DNA of 64,000 nt from Piscicola geometra (taxonomy: Eukaryota > Annelida > Clitellata > Hirudinida > Piscicolidae): positions 1,820,075-1,884,074 of the forward strand of contig OX030964.1 of assembly GCA_943735955.1 (NCBI GenBank), read 5' to 3'. Shown here piece after piece: positions 43,556-54,155 of the stretch. Position 1 is the stretch's first letter, and the number at the start of each line of letters is the position of its first letter. Both the position numbers and the translations under genes were made by a program. Below the pieces are notes generated by a model, which had not been told where the DNA came from, did no database searches, and saw only the letters and a program-made list of their open reading frames with translations.

Positions 43556-44165
43556 GCCACCATCTTCCTCCACCATTTTCCTCCACCATCTTCCTCCACC
43601 ATTTTCCTCCACCATCTTCCTCCACCATCTTTCTCCACCATCTTCCTCCACCATCTTCCTCCACCATCTTCCTCCACCATCTTCCTCCACCATCTTCCTC
43701 CACCATCTTTCTCCACCATCTTCCTCCACCATCTTCCTCCACCATCTTCCTCCACCATCTTCCTCCACCATCTTCCTCCACCATCTTCCTCCACCATCTT
43801 CCTCCACCATCTTCCTCCATCATCTTCCTCCACCCTCTTCCTCCACCATCTTCCTCCACCATCTTCCTCCACCATCTTCCTCCACCATCTTCCTCCACCC
43901 TCTTCCTCCACCATCTTCCTCCACCATCTTCCTCCACCATCTTCCTCCACCATCTTCCTCCACCCTCTTCCTCCACCATCTTCCTCCACCATCTTCCTCC
44001 ACCATCTTCCTCCACCATCTTCCTCCACCATCTTCCTCCACCATCTTCCTCCACCATCTTCCTCCACCATCTTCCTCCACCATCTTCCTCCACCATCTTC
44101 CTCCACCATCTTCCTCCACCATCTTCTTCCGCCATCTTCCTCCACCATCTTCCTCCACCACTCAC
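43556..44165. repeat. 13-bp minisatellite CCACCATCTTCCT
   Basis: About 47 copies of CCACCATCTTCCT, very uniform, with rare T-for-C or C-for-T changes. All six frames are nearly stop-free, which explains the VEEDGGGRWWRKM-type frames. Confidence 0.97.
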
Positions 44166-44337
44166 ATCTGCTGGCATCACTGCAGCATCCGTTCAAAAAT
44201 CACGTCTAATTCCTCAGCGTCCTTTGAGCACTTAATAGGTGTCATCATCGCCTGCAATCGGCTCTACTTTTCAGAGTTGTATAGCGCTTTACTATAATTG
44301 CAAGTGAACTGGCGCATTCGATCATAATGACAATGGT

Positions 44338-44480
44338 AATTATGGTGGCGTGTAAGCCAGACGGGCTTTTAGGCAGTTAAAACTGCAAATACTCATATTC
44401 CAACTTGGGCATGGGTTGCACTCGAACCTAGGACCATTGAGCATTGGTCAAGGCACCGGGAGTTCAGCCAATGAGCGGTG
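44338..44480 (-). mobile_element. tRNA-related SINE, family 2, copy 3
   Basis: The complement reads TTGGCTGAACTCCCGGTGCC (A-box-like), AGGTTCGAGTGCAACCC (B box) and AAGCCCGTCTGGCTTACACG. It has the best preserved promoter boxes of the family. Confidence 0.82.
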
Positions 44481-44629
44481 AGTGGCAGGGCTGCAACGCG
44501 AAATGTTGCTCTCTAGCTGGTTGACACTGGGTCAAGTAGTCGACTTGCAAACCATTTGGTCCCCTTCAACCAGTTATAGTCGACAAAGTAACTCACGTGT
44601 GTGCGGCCCCGTCGAGAAGACGATGCTTG

Positions 44630-44885
44630 CGTGCATGCATGCATTAGTGGATGAATGTGTGAATGAGTGCATTAGGACATGCATGAATGGATGATTGAGT
44701 AGAGGCATGTTTGTATGAATGGAGGATTTTGTGCATGCATGGATTGATGCATTAGTGGATGCATGTGTGAATGTATGGATGAGTGAGTAGATGCATGGAT
44801 GGATGATTAAGAGAATGATTGGTTGGTGCATGGAAGAATGCATGGATGGCTGCATGGAAGAATGCATGGGTAAATGGTTAGATAG
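44630..44885. repeat. Degenerate GCATGGATGAATG repeats
   Basis: Diverged 12-16 bp units built on TGCATGGATGAATG and GAGTGAGTAGATG. Confidence 0.75.
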
Positions 44886-45061
44886 AAGGGTCATCAAACA
44901 CAGACAGCCAGCAATTTTCTGACGATTACCATCTGAAGAGCACCTTGAGCGGAGGTCAGCGTCTGTGTTGTCTCAAGCAACTGAACTGTCTGTTCAACGT
45001 CGTAATTATATAGCAATAAGTCATCAGCACATCATCTGTAACGACACCAAACCAATTTCAG

Positions 45062-45127
45062 GTGGAAAGCGGTCCAACTGGAGGAACTGGAGTGGAAGGG
45101 TCTGCTCGCGATGAAACACTTGTTTAA
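45062..45127 (+). CDS. Candidate terminal exon of an unrecognised gene
   Basis: A clean acceptor (CCAAACCAATTTCAG) is followed by 21 in-frame codons (VESGPTGGTGVEGSARDETL, then V) and a TAA stop at 45125-45127. AATAAA at 45215-45220 follows about 90 bp later, a normal terminal-exon spacing. The C terminus ETLV would be a class I PDZ-binding motif. No family recognised and no upstream exon found, so this may be chance. Confidence 0.25.
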   Translation: MESGPTGGTGVEGSARDETLV

Positions 45128-45380
45128 TATGATTTGAAATTGAATAATTTTCATTAAGTTGACAAATGATGGTTCTATGATGTCACTGCTTGTTACCTAA
45201 GCGAGACTTTGAGCAATAAAAGTCGAAGTGGTCTTGCGTAACTCCGAAGTTCTGATGCGTGTTGAAGCTCTGATCGAGACTGGCGTGTGTGCTTGAGGCG
45301 AACAGTCAACAGTCGACAATGCTAAAACAAGAAGGAACTTTTCCGAAAACAATCTTATAAGTTCAAGTGGCAGAGTGCTT

Positions 45381-46012
45381 GTGGCAGCCGCTTAAATAAA
45401 TTTGTAGAATAAACGGTTTTGGGTATATTATATTAAAATTTTAGAATCTTAAGTCTAAATAAAAATTAAATTTAATTATTTTGAATGTTTTTAGTGCGAA
45501 TGTTGGTTGTTTTGAATCTATCATGAATGGCCACAGCAGACCAAGATGGCCGCAGGGAATCAAGTGAGCTGCGACATAAAGGAGAAATCGTTCCATAGCA
45601 GCAGCAGTACCAGCGTTGGCAGGGACTTCTCCTTCACCCTCTATCGTAGTCTCGGCACCAGTGGCAAGACAGAAAATTGAGAAGAATGATGATTGTGTTT
45701 TGTTGTTTTGAGGATTATGTGGTGATGATTGTGCTGTGGTATGAGTGTTGGTATTATGGTGATGATTGAATTTTTTATTTGTGGTGATAGTGATTTTTTG
45801 GCGGGGATTGTCATGGTGGTGTGGGTGAGGTTGGATTATTGAGATTGATTGATTGTTTTTTCTGAATATTTAAATTTATATATTATATATTATATATACT
45901 TATATTGGTAGTGGTCTAAAAACCGTTTTATTTCACAAATTTATTTGAAGAGCGCCTTTGTTCACTTGGTAAAAGGCGCTATACAAATCATTAGTGATTG
46001 ATTGATTGATTG
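45381..46012 (+). mobile_element. ~630-bp interspersed element, copy B
   Basis: Full-length match to copy A at 28497 in the same orientation: GGCAGCCGCTTAAATAAATT start, ACCAAGATGGCCGCAGGGAA core, and a CGTTTTATTTCACAAATTTA then GCGCTATACAAAT end with GATT repeats. Confidence 0.88.
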
Positions 46013-46429
46013 AAAAGACATATAATATACATATAATACAAGTCACATAATGCCCTCAAATTGAAAAATTGTCGAACATTTTGAAACATTTTTTTACCAT
46101 TTAGGATAGTAGAGATATTTCAACAAATTCCTATTGGGCGCAATATTGCTGCCAATTTTTCTTCTGGAACTGCATTGGCAGCCGTTGTGGTGCCTCTCAG
46201 AGCGACTCCACTGTTCTCCTGTCTGCCTGCTGGTCTGTATCATTGCCTACCTGCCTGTCTGTTTGCGTGGGTGGCATGGAGGGGTGGATGGTGAGTGGAT
46301 GGATGGGTATATGGGTGCGTGGCATGGGAAAGTGGATGTTGATGGTGCAGTTGTTGGTCTTCACAGCTTTTGGATTTCTGAAATCGAATCCATTTTCCGT
46401 CCTTCCTTCACTTCTCTTATTTTACTCAT

Positions 46430-46640
46430 TCCTTTTTCACCTCCCCTTCCCTCACTCACCCTTCCTCCACCTCCCCTTCCATCACTCACCCTTTCTCCAC
46501 CTCCCCTTCCATCACTCACTCTTTCTCCACCTCCCCTTCTCTCACCCATTCTTTTGTTTAGCTCCTCCTATCTCATTCATTCACTCTTCTTCCACCTCCT
46601 TCTTGTCTTACCCACTCTCCCTCCACCTCTTCTTCTTCTT
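46430..46640. repeat. 26-bp C/T-rich minisatellite
   Basis: Three to four copies of CACCTCCCCTTCCATCACTC plus ACCCTT, then degenerate C/T-rich sequence. Confidence 0.88.
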
Positions 46641-46644
46641 TCTT

Positions 46645-46920
46645 CTCAGTCAGACAAACCTTAGCAGTGCTCACGCTTTTAGAACGGCCTTATTAATGCC
46701 CAAGTTGGGGACCTCATGCCATGCATAGACAGTCTCATAGCCCTGATTGACGCAAGTTAGGAATATTATGTTGGCCACTGCAGTTGCATATTAAAGCTGT
46801 ACTCTACTACAACATTGTGGCCATGTCTGCTGCTGATGTGCTTGCATTCACATTGCTGTCCAGTCCTCTCACGTGAGAGGTCGTTTTGAAAACGAAGTCA
46901 ACTTATATGGTGGTCGTTGT
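46645..46920. other. Unique spacer, nothing recognised
   Basis: Unique sequence between two arrays without a coding signature. Confidence 0.4.
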
Positions 46921-46924
46921 TTTA

Positions 46925-47660
46925 GTTGGCATGGTGTAGTTGTAGTGGCTAGCATGGTGTAGTTGTAGTGGTTAGCATGGTGGAATTGTTGTGGCTAGCA
47001 TGGTGGAGTTGTTGTGGCTAGCATGGTGAAGTTGTTGTAATTAGCATGGTGGAGTTGGTGGTAGTTGTAGTGGCTAGCATGGTGAAGTTGTTGTGATTAG
47101 CATGGTGGAGTTGGTGGTAGTTGTAGTGGCTAGCATGGTGGAGTTGGTGGTAGTTGTAGTGGCTAGCATGGTGGAGTTGGTGGTAGTTGTAGTGGCTAGC
47201 ATGAGGTAGTTGTAGTGGCTAGCATGGTGGAGGTGTAGTGGCTAGCATGTGGTAGTTGTAGTGGCTAGCATGGTGTAGTTGTTGTGGCTAGCATGGTGGA
47301 GTTGTAGTGGCTAGCATGGTGGAGTTGGTGGTAGTTGTAGTGGCTAGCATGGTGGAGTTGGTGGTAGTTGTAGTGGGTAGCATGTGTAGTTGTAGTGGCT
47401 AGCATGGTATAGTTGTTGTAGTTAGCATGGTGTAGTTGTTGTGGTTAGCATGGAGTAGTTGTAGTGGCTAGCATGGAGTAGTTGTAGTGGCTAGCATGGA
47501 GTAGTTGTAGTGGCTAGCATGGAGTAGTTGTAGTGGCTAGCATGGAGTAGTTGTAGTGGCTAGCATGGAGTAGTTGTAGTGGCTAGCATAGTGTAGTTGT
47601 TGTGGCTAACATGGGATAGTTGGTGGTAGTTGTTGTGGCTAGCATGTGGTGGTTGAGGGC
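46925..47660. repeat. GGCTAGCATGGTGGAGTTGTTGT-type minisatellite
   Basis: About 33 units of 20-33 bp (TGGCTAGCATGGTGTAGTTG and longer forms with GTGGTAGTTGTAG), with blocks of several units repeated. Confidence 0.95.
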
Positions 47661-47861
47661 CTCTAAGAAGCCAGTGATCTTGTTTCTCGGCTGTCACTCG
47701 GGAGGAGTTAGTGTTCCTGGTGGTGCCTCTTCCTTTACGCCCGAGCTGCTTAGTTGTTGGTGACGAACTTTCTGCAATGGGTGATCTCATTTCTGAATTA
47801 TTAAATGAAATGACATTCATCTTTGAATAAAATAAAAATGTTTGTAACAAATTAAACACCA

Positions 47862-48165
47862 AAACCTCCATCAATTAAACACTAAAACCACCATCAATTA
47901 AACATAAAAACCACCATCAATTAAACACTAAAACCACCATCAATTAAACATAAAAACCACCATCAATTAAACACTAAAACCACCATCAATTAAACATAAA
48001 AACCATCATCAATTAAACATCAAAACCTCCATCAATTAAACACCAAAACCACCATCAATTAAACACTAAAACCTCCATCAATTAAATACTAAAACCACCA
48101 TCAATTAAACACTAAAAGCTCCATCAATTAAACACTAAAACCACCATCAATTAAACACTACAACA
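47862..48165. repeat. 23-bp A/C-rich minisatellite
   Basis: About 13 copies of CAATTAAACACTAAAACCAC plus CAT. Confidence 0.96.
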
Positions 48166-48289
48166 ACTACCCAATTTATCATATTAATACTTCCAAAATA
48201 CCACAAAAACATCTACATTATCCCAAATTTACTAAAAAAATACCACAAAAAGCAGCCACAATTTCTCAAATATCCTCCAAACTCCGCAA

Positions 48290-49011
48290 AGAACCCGCAA
48301 AGATGAGGCGATGCAACGAGGTTGAGCACGAATGGTTCATCACCACCGACCACGAGATGGAGTATGTTGTTTACTACGAGCAGTATTAGAAGCGACCAGT
48401 TTACTTCAAGGATGGAGCTAATCTTGGTAGGTAGGCTTGGGGGTATGGTGGTGGCTTGGGGGGTGGTATAGTTTGAGGGGATGGAGGAGAGTGGCATGGT
48501 ATGGTATACATACCACCAACTACCACCCAATCACTCACCCCCCCCCCTCCATACCAACCTCCCTTCATACTAGCAACCACATCCACAACTGCAAGAAGGC
48601 TGGCGCATAACTAAAGCATGTTTTTCAAAGTTTTTATTGAATTACTTTATTATTAAAGTTTTAAAGTTATTTTCTTAAGGCTTTGAAAGATTTTTGCCCA
48701 ATTTGGAAACTTATTTTGTCTTTTTAACGTTTTTCTCGGAAGGTTTTTTATTTGTAGGTTTAAAGTTTTTATTTAATTTTGAGATTTTTTAGTTAAATGG
48801 AAATATTATAGATATTGATGCTTGCAGTTTATAACAAAAAGTTCTCGCGCCCAACAGGGAAATGCTGGGATCGTCAAAACCCTGGTCTGAGGCGCTGAAG
48901 ATGGTTACTGGAACTGAGAAGATGTCTGCAAAGCCACTCTTGAATGAGGAGAACAAGAAAGGGGTCGAAAAAGTGGGTTGGAGGGATGAATGTCAGAGAC
49001 AATGCTGTTGA
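48290..49011 (+). pseudogene. ACE: Angiotensin-converting-enzyme-like (M2 peptidase) relic
   Basis: Two ACE-like segments. About 48290-48426 encodes MRRCNEVEHEWFITTDHEME then YVVYYEQY, a TAG stop (48387-48389), then KRPVYFKDGANLG and a donor GTAGGT. It follows the M2-family active-site exon (HHEMGHIQYYLQY, then LPV and GANPG), but the zinc motif HEMGH reads HEMEY, losing a metal-binding histidine, and the stop falls where the family has a lysine. 48858-49011 encodes MLGSSKPWSEALKMVTGTEK, MSAKPLL, then KKGVEKVGW, matching the C-terminal ACE region with a short internal deletion. The roughly 150 residues expected between the two are missing from a 430-bp gap, and the reading phases do not join. 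Inactive ACE homologues such as C. elegans ACN-1 exist, but the stop and missing exons favour a pseudogene. Confidence 0.72.
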
Positions 49012-49501
49012 GAAAACACCAGCGAGTAGTAAGGAGGTGGTGGCAATGGCTTGATGAGGGTGAAGGTAGTGGCCGACTGGAGAGAAATTGGGGGGAGGGG
49101 ATAAGAAGTAGCGAGAGGGAGGATGTGGATTATCAAATAAAATTTCATTCACTAATGTATTTTTAAATTTTAATTTATGTGTTTACAAAAACTAACGATT
49201 AAAATACTTGACTTTGATTTTTTAAAGTTGTTTTGTAGCTGCAAACTTTCCTGATTCTCATAGAACTTTTACGGAAATTACGTTTTAAATATACAGCTTC
49301 AGGCAAGCCACCCTTTCACACATAATTCAGAATTTAATCAGTTTGATTAATGATTCTTATTTTCAACCAATATATTCACATTCTGATCACTCAGAAGGCT
49401 CAGCAACTGATAACTAGTTTTAAAATGACCAAAAAACAAAGGCATTTCTCAAAGGCATGAAAGCAAACCAAGTTTCAGCAACACCTTGCTTCATTGAAGC
49501 A
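49012..49501. other. A/T-rich spacer, nothing recognised
   Basis: Unique sequence between the ACE relic and the hAT element. Confidence 0.45.
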
Positions 49502-49509
49502 GTTCAGAT

Positions 49510-50432
49510 TAGAGACCGACCGAAATTCGGTTCGTTTTCGGCGCCGAAATTTTCTTAGTTTCGGCAATTTTTCAGTTTCGGCAAAATCTAAATTTACAAC
49601 TTTGACAATTTTTCGGTTTTAGCCGAAACTAATTTTGTAATTTTGGCAAAACCCCAATTTTTTTACAAATAGTTTATCTGATAAATCTGTGTATCCTCAA
49701 TCGAGCTCAGACTATTAAGTTTGGGTTCGATTCTCATTTCTATTGGATATCGTGGTTGATTGATATATGGGTGACATAAGACTAGTTGTTCAAATAACAT
49801 ATATTGGAACAACAACCATTGTATTGAAATTTAAGTTAATTGGCATACGTTCAATGTTTTTTTGAGAAAATTATATTTTTTAAAACATTTTTAAAAAAAC
49901 AATACACATATACATCTACACAACTAGAACTTTTCACTTCATTGACAACATACAAATATAAGACTCTACATACCAATTATACCAGACCACACATTGACAA
50001 CATACACATATAAGAATCTACATACCAATTATACCAGACCACACATTGACAACATATAAGACTCTACACACCAATTATATTAGACCACCCCCAACAAGTG
50101 TGGCTAGCGAGCAACTGTTTAGTTCTGCAGGGCAATTCTACGCAGATCGTCGCAGCAACCTTCTAGGTGAAAATGCGGAAAAACTTTTATTTCTGACTTA
50201 CAATATTCGTTTGTTTGGATGTAATTATTAAACTGACATTATCATCGTTGAGTGATATTTTTTCGTTTTTAATGAAAGTTTGGAAAATTTAGGTTACGGC
50301 CGAAAATCTGATTTCTATTTCGTTTTGGCCGAAAATGAAATTTCAATTTCGGCTTAACTTCGTTTTTGACCGAAAATGAAAACCCAATTTTGTTTCGGAC
50401 GAATAAAAAATATCAGTTTCGGTCGGTCTTTA
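49510..50432 (+). mobile_element. hAT transposon, internally deleted, with 8-bp target duplication
   Basis: The ends are TAGAGACCGACCGAAA and TTTCGGTCGGTCTTTA (one mismatch). The 8-bp duplication GTTCAGAT lies at 49502-49509 and 50433-50440. Near 50090-50230 the plus strand retains the hAT C-terminal dimerisation motif (TSVASEQLFSSAGQFYADRR, then SNLLGENAEKLLFLTYN), preceded by short tandem A/T-rich repeats. The rest of the transposase is gone. It shares its interior with the element at 27408-28488 in the opposite orientation. Confidence 0.95.
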
Positions 50433-50462
50433 GTTCAGATGCAGTCACGTCCTCATCATCCA

Positions 50463-50608
50463 AGAAGTTTTGATGGGCTCTATTCAGTCTTCTTTGGCTT
50501 GGTTTTGATGGGCTCTATTCAGTCTTCTTTGGCTTGGTTCTGATGGACTCTATTCAGTCTTCTTTGGCTTGGCTCTGATGGACTCTATTCAGTCTTCTTT
50601 GGCTTTTT
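50463..50608. repeat. 35-bp minisatellite, four copies
   Basis: Unit TGATGGGCTCTATTCAGTCT plus TCTTTGGCTTGGTTT. Confidence 0.95.
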
Positions 50609-51495
50609 CACTGTTCTGAGCATTGTGGAAATCTTCCTACACAGAGTACAACTGCCGAGTTAGGTGCTTTGTAAAATCGCTCAGTGAAGCAGTTTAGTGA
50701 TGCTGTAGTCTTTCTCGGAACTGCTTTTCAAGATAAACCACTGAATAAAAAATTTAGTATAAAGCCTGTTTTGTATAGTTCATGTCGGTACTAAGGGTCC
50801 CAAAAAATTTCCGAAAAATTAGGGTGTTTGAATATTATGGGTTTTCGGACAATCGGGTAATTTACGTTATAGAAACTCAATTACGATGGTTAATGTTCTT
50901 CTTCACCATAATTACATGATAGACATTCTAGAATTAGAAATTTGTCTGATCAAAAAAACAATGATTTTCCAGAAAAAGATGGTTTTTGATCAATGATCAT
51001 TATGTGTCTCCGAAAATCTGGTATTTTCTGCTAGCCTTTAAATATTTCATTTTAAAGTTGAATTAACATAATAGCTTCGAAAAACCCGTACAAGGCCGTA
51101 TATGTTATACTGTGTGAGTTATATTTGTCCTATTCCTACAAAATGTGTCGTTTTCAGAGTGGAAATGACGATTTATTGTCATCTTTACAATTCTAAAACA
51201 AGAAATCATCATAATTTGAAAAGCTTGATTGTGCACATGTAATTATAAATGTCTTTGCGTGTGTATGCGTGTGTGTTTGTGTGTGGGCACGCGAGTATGT
51301 GCGTTTGTTTGTGTGATGATGATAACAATACACACACGTACAGATATATAATGGCTACAATGTGTATTCTCAGTTAATTGTTAAAACCATTGTGGAAACA
51401 AAAAGGAAGGTGAATGAAGGAGTTTGAAGGAGACTTTAAGGTGATAATAAATATGCGTGGTAGCGTCAGTGAGGTGCAAGAGGGAGATGATCACA
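50609..51495. other. A/T-rich spacer with a short GTGT tract
   Basis: No gene recognised. Short interrupted GT repeats near 51255-51320. Confidence 0.5.
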
Positions 51496-51499
51496 TGGG

Positions 51500-51870
51500 T
51501 GGAAAGGAGAGAGAAGAAGAGAGATGGAAGTGCAGAGAGAAGAGAGAGGAGAGAGATGGAAGTGCAGAGAGAGGAGAGAGATGGAAGTGCAGAGAGAGGA
51601 GAGAAAGATGGAAATGCAGAGAGAGGAGAGAGATGGAAGTGCAGAGAAGAGAGAGGAGAGAGATGGAAGTGCAGAGAGAGGAGAGAGATGGAAGTGCAGA
51701 GAGGAGAGAGAGATGGAAGTGCAGAGAGAGGAGAGAGATAGAAGTGCAGAGAGAGGAGAGAGAGATGCAAGTGCAGAGAGAGGAGAGAGATAGAAGTGCA
51801 GAGAGAGGAGAGAGAGATGGAAGTGCAGAGAGAGGAGAGAGAGAGATGGAAGTGCAGAGAGAGGCTGGGA
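51500..51870. repeat. Purine-rich 20-25 bp minisatellite 3' of Rab7
   Basis: About 17 copies of GAGAGATGGAAGTGCAGAGA with GAG/AGAG length variation. It begins about 20 bp past the Rab7 stop, so on the Rab7 sense strand it is a C/T-rich 3' UTR or flank. Confidence 0.95.
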
Positions 51871-51887
51871 GAGCGTCAGAGAATGCT

Positions 51888-52834
51888 TCAGCACGAGCAG
51901 TTGGAAGCGTTGCTGGCGTTGTTGATGTTGGAGAGGGTGATGGGCTCGGGGAAGTCGTTGTAGAGGTCAGCGTCGGTCTCCTTCGACAGGGCGTTCCTCG
52001 CCACGGTCTGGAAGGCCTGCTCGACGTTGATGCCGTCCTTGGCACTTGTCTCAAAGTAGGGAGCGTGGTTCTTCGACTCGCACCACTGCTGTGCACGCTT
52101 GCTCGTCACCTGTGTGGTCGTCACATGGTCGTGTCTCAGTTGTTTTGAGAGTAAAATGCATTTTAAATTTAATTATTTATTTAAAGAAAAAACAATTTAA
52201 GACTAGAACCATACAAGCAACAACCAAGCACTCACAACTCGGTTCTCGAGGTCGATCTTGTTGCCAATGACGACGAATGGAAAGTCCTCGGAGTCTCGAG
52301 GACTCGCCTGGATGAGGAATTCGTCTCTCCAGCTGTCGAGGTTCTTGAAGCTGCTCGCTGCCGTGACGTCGAAGGCGAGCACACAGCAGTCAGCCCCGCG
52401 GTAGAAGGCCACGCCAAGACTCTGGAAGCGCTCCTGTCCTGCTGTGTCCCAGATCTGTGTGCCGAAGAGATAGTGGTGTGTGTGTGTCGAGGAGATAGAG
52501 TGGTGTGTGCATTAGTGAGGATGGAGTGCTTACACACCTGCAGGGTGACGAGTCTGTTGTCAACCATCACCTCCCTGGTCAGGAAGTCAGCCCCGATGGT
52601 TGCCTTGTACTGGTTGCTGAACTTCTTGTTCACAAACTGGTTCATCAGTGATGTCTTGCCCACACTTGATGGGTTTGCAATGTTTAAATTGTAGTTTTTC
52701 CATTCCAAGTTTCAAAAATTTATAAATGAAAAGCAAAAAGCACTAATATATCCGATATGAAGTCCACAAGGCACTCACCAACTGTCTCCCAAGATTATAA
52801 CTTTCAAAAGGGTCTTTCTTCGAGAGGCAGACAT
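51888..52834 (-). CDS. RAB7: Rab7 small GTPase
   Basis: Controls late endosome and lysosome traffic through GTP-dependent effectors on the cytosolic membrane face. Coding exons are 52834-52779, 52664-52538, 52454-52236 and 52109-51888. Phases 2, 0 and 0 join exactly to 207 residues, the length of human RAB7A. Motifs: P-loop GDSCVGKT (16-23), switch I region [28 protein letters not shown] and ETSAK, and a C-terminal CSC for double geranylgeranylation. The effector and insert sequences ([33 protein letters not shown]) are diagnostic of Rab7. The P-loop has Cys at position 19, where Rab7 normally has Gly. All three introns are short (126, 81 and 114 bp). The stop is TGA. Confidence 0.97.
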
Positions 52835-52839
52835 GCTAT

Positions 52840-53655
52840 GATGTAATGAAGAAACTTATCAGTTGAATATTTATTCCTATGTGCAAGCTATGAATGAATT
52901 CACGAAATAATAAAGTGATTAATTCCTTTTCAGGTTCTAACTTCTATATTCTTGTATTTTTTTTATGCTAGCAATACCGTCTAAAGCAGTGATAATTCTA
53001 TTCCGTACAAACTGAAATGCGTTCATAAGTAGTTCTTGAATACTTAAAGCGCAGTTCCAAACTAATTACGAACAAAAAATAGAACAGTATTGATAAATGT
53101 GTATTGACAAATTAGTCATTTTATGGTCAATAAAAAGCTAAAAAGTCTCGTATTTCTGCAACAGGTCAATATATTATGTCATAAATATGACAATACACCC
53201 ACCGATCGTTAAAAAACAACTTTGTTTAAATATATATGAAAGAATAATTCCAACTCACTCAGTATTTTTGAAGCCGTTTCCTAGATGTGGATGAATGTTA
53301 AAATGAAATAATGTCACGTATAAAGAGGATTTGAAGTCTTATGATAGGAACTAGAATGGCGACATTTATATGTAGGATTCAACTACAAGACAAACCACTA
53401 TGATAACTTATTATATGAAAAACAATTTCTAAATTAAAATTAAAATAACTATTTGTAGTTATCTGCATGATAGTAATTTTAAATTTAGTTGCCATGTATA
53501 GTAAAAACTAGAATGAAAAAACAATTTAAAATTTAAATGGAGCGAACAACAACTGACAGAAAGTGAAGATAGTTAAAGATTACCACAAGTGGAAAAATTC
53601 ATCAGCATTGCCTCCACTCTTCTCCAGCTGTGATGCTTCCCCAAAATGTGAGCTG
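52840..53655. other. A/T-rich Rab7 upstream region
   Basis: Unique A/T-rich DNA. No clear TATA box, array or open frame. Confidence 0.4.
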
Positions 53656-53659
53656 AGGG

Positions 53660-54155
53660 TCGCATCTTGGCGGCCGCTTTAACCAGCCGCTATATGTTGT
53701 TATCAACGGTTTCGAATATAAAATTTTAACTTAAAATTATAACTAATAAAATTTAATAAGAATATTTTTTGAAACTGTTGGTCGTTTTCAGTCTGTTCAT
53801 GGGTGGCCGCAGTGAAGCAGGCAAGATGCAGCAGCAACACTTTCAGTCTTGGCAAGGATCTTGCTTGCACCTCCAGTCGCACCGGTTTCAAGAAGATTCA
53901 GAAAGATGATGATGATTATGTTTTTGTGAGAATTATGCTTATTCGATGATGATGATGATGGTGTAGCAGGAATGATGATAATGAAGATGTTGTAGTGATG
54001 AATGTGACGATGTGGGGAGGATGATGACGGTGATTTGGAGAGAATGAGGATGGTGTTTAAATTATTTGTTGAAGTGGTTTGGTTACAAACTTTGTTGTTT
54101 GAAAAAATTGAAAAAAAGAGTCTTTAGCCTTTGATAAAACGCGCTGTATTAATAG
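53660..54155 (+). mobile_element. ~630-bp interspersed element, diverged copy C
   Basis: GGCGGCCGCTTTAA start, AACGGTTTCGAATATAAAAT, then GTTGGTCGTTTTCAGTCTGT, GGTGGCCGCAGTGAAGCAGG and a GATGATGATG-rich interior follow the order of copies A and B. The end reads AGCCTTTGATAAAACGCGCT. It is clearly more diverged. Confidence 0.7.

Noticed and set aside
46925..48165. CRISPR-like regularly spaced repeats
   Set aside because: The units are contiguous with no unique spacers, and the context is eukaryotic. They are minisatellites.
48387..48389. TAG as a recoded sense codon in the ACE-like segment
   Set aside because: RFK, the candidate gene at 13517-16882 and the candidate exon at 57586 use TAG as a stop, and the zinc motif is already broken, so decay is simpler.
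52232..52708. Rab7 beginning at MEWKNYNLN in the frame running into 52708
   Set aside because: This is intron read-through. Exon 1 at 52834-52779 supplies the expected Rab7 N terminus ([15 protein letters not shown]) in phase.
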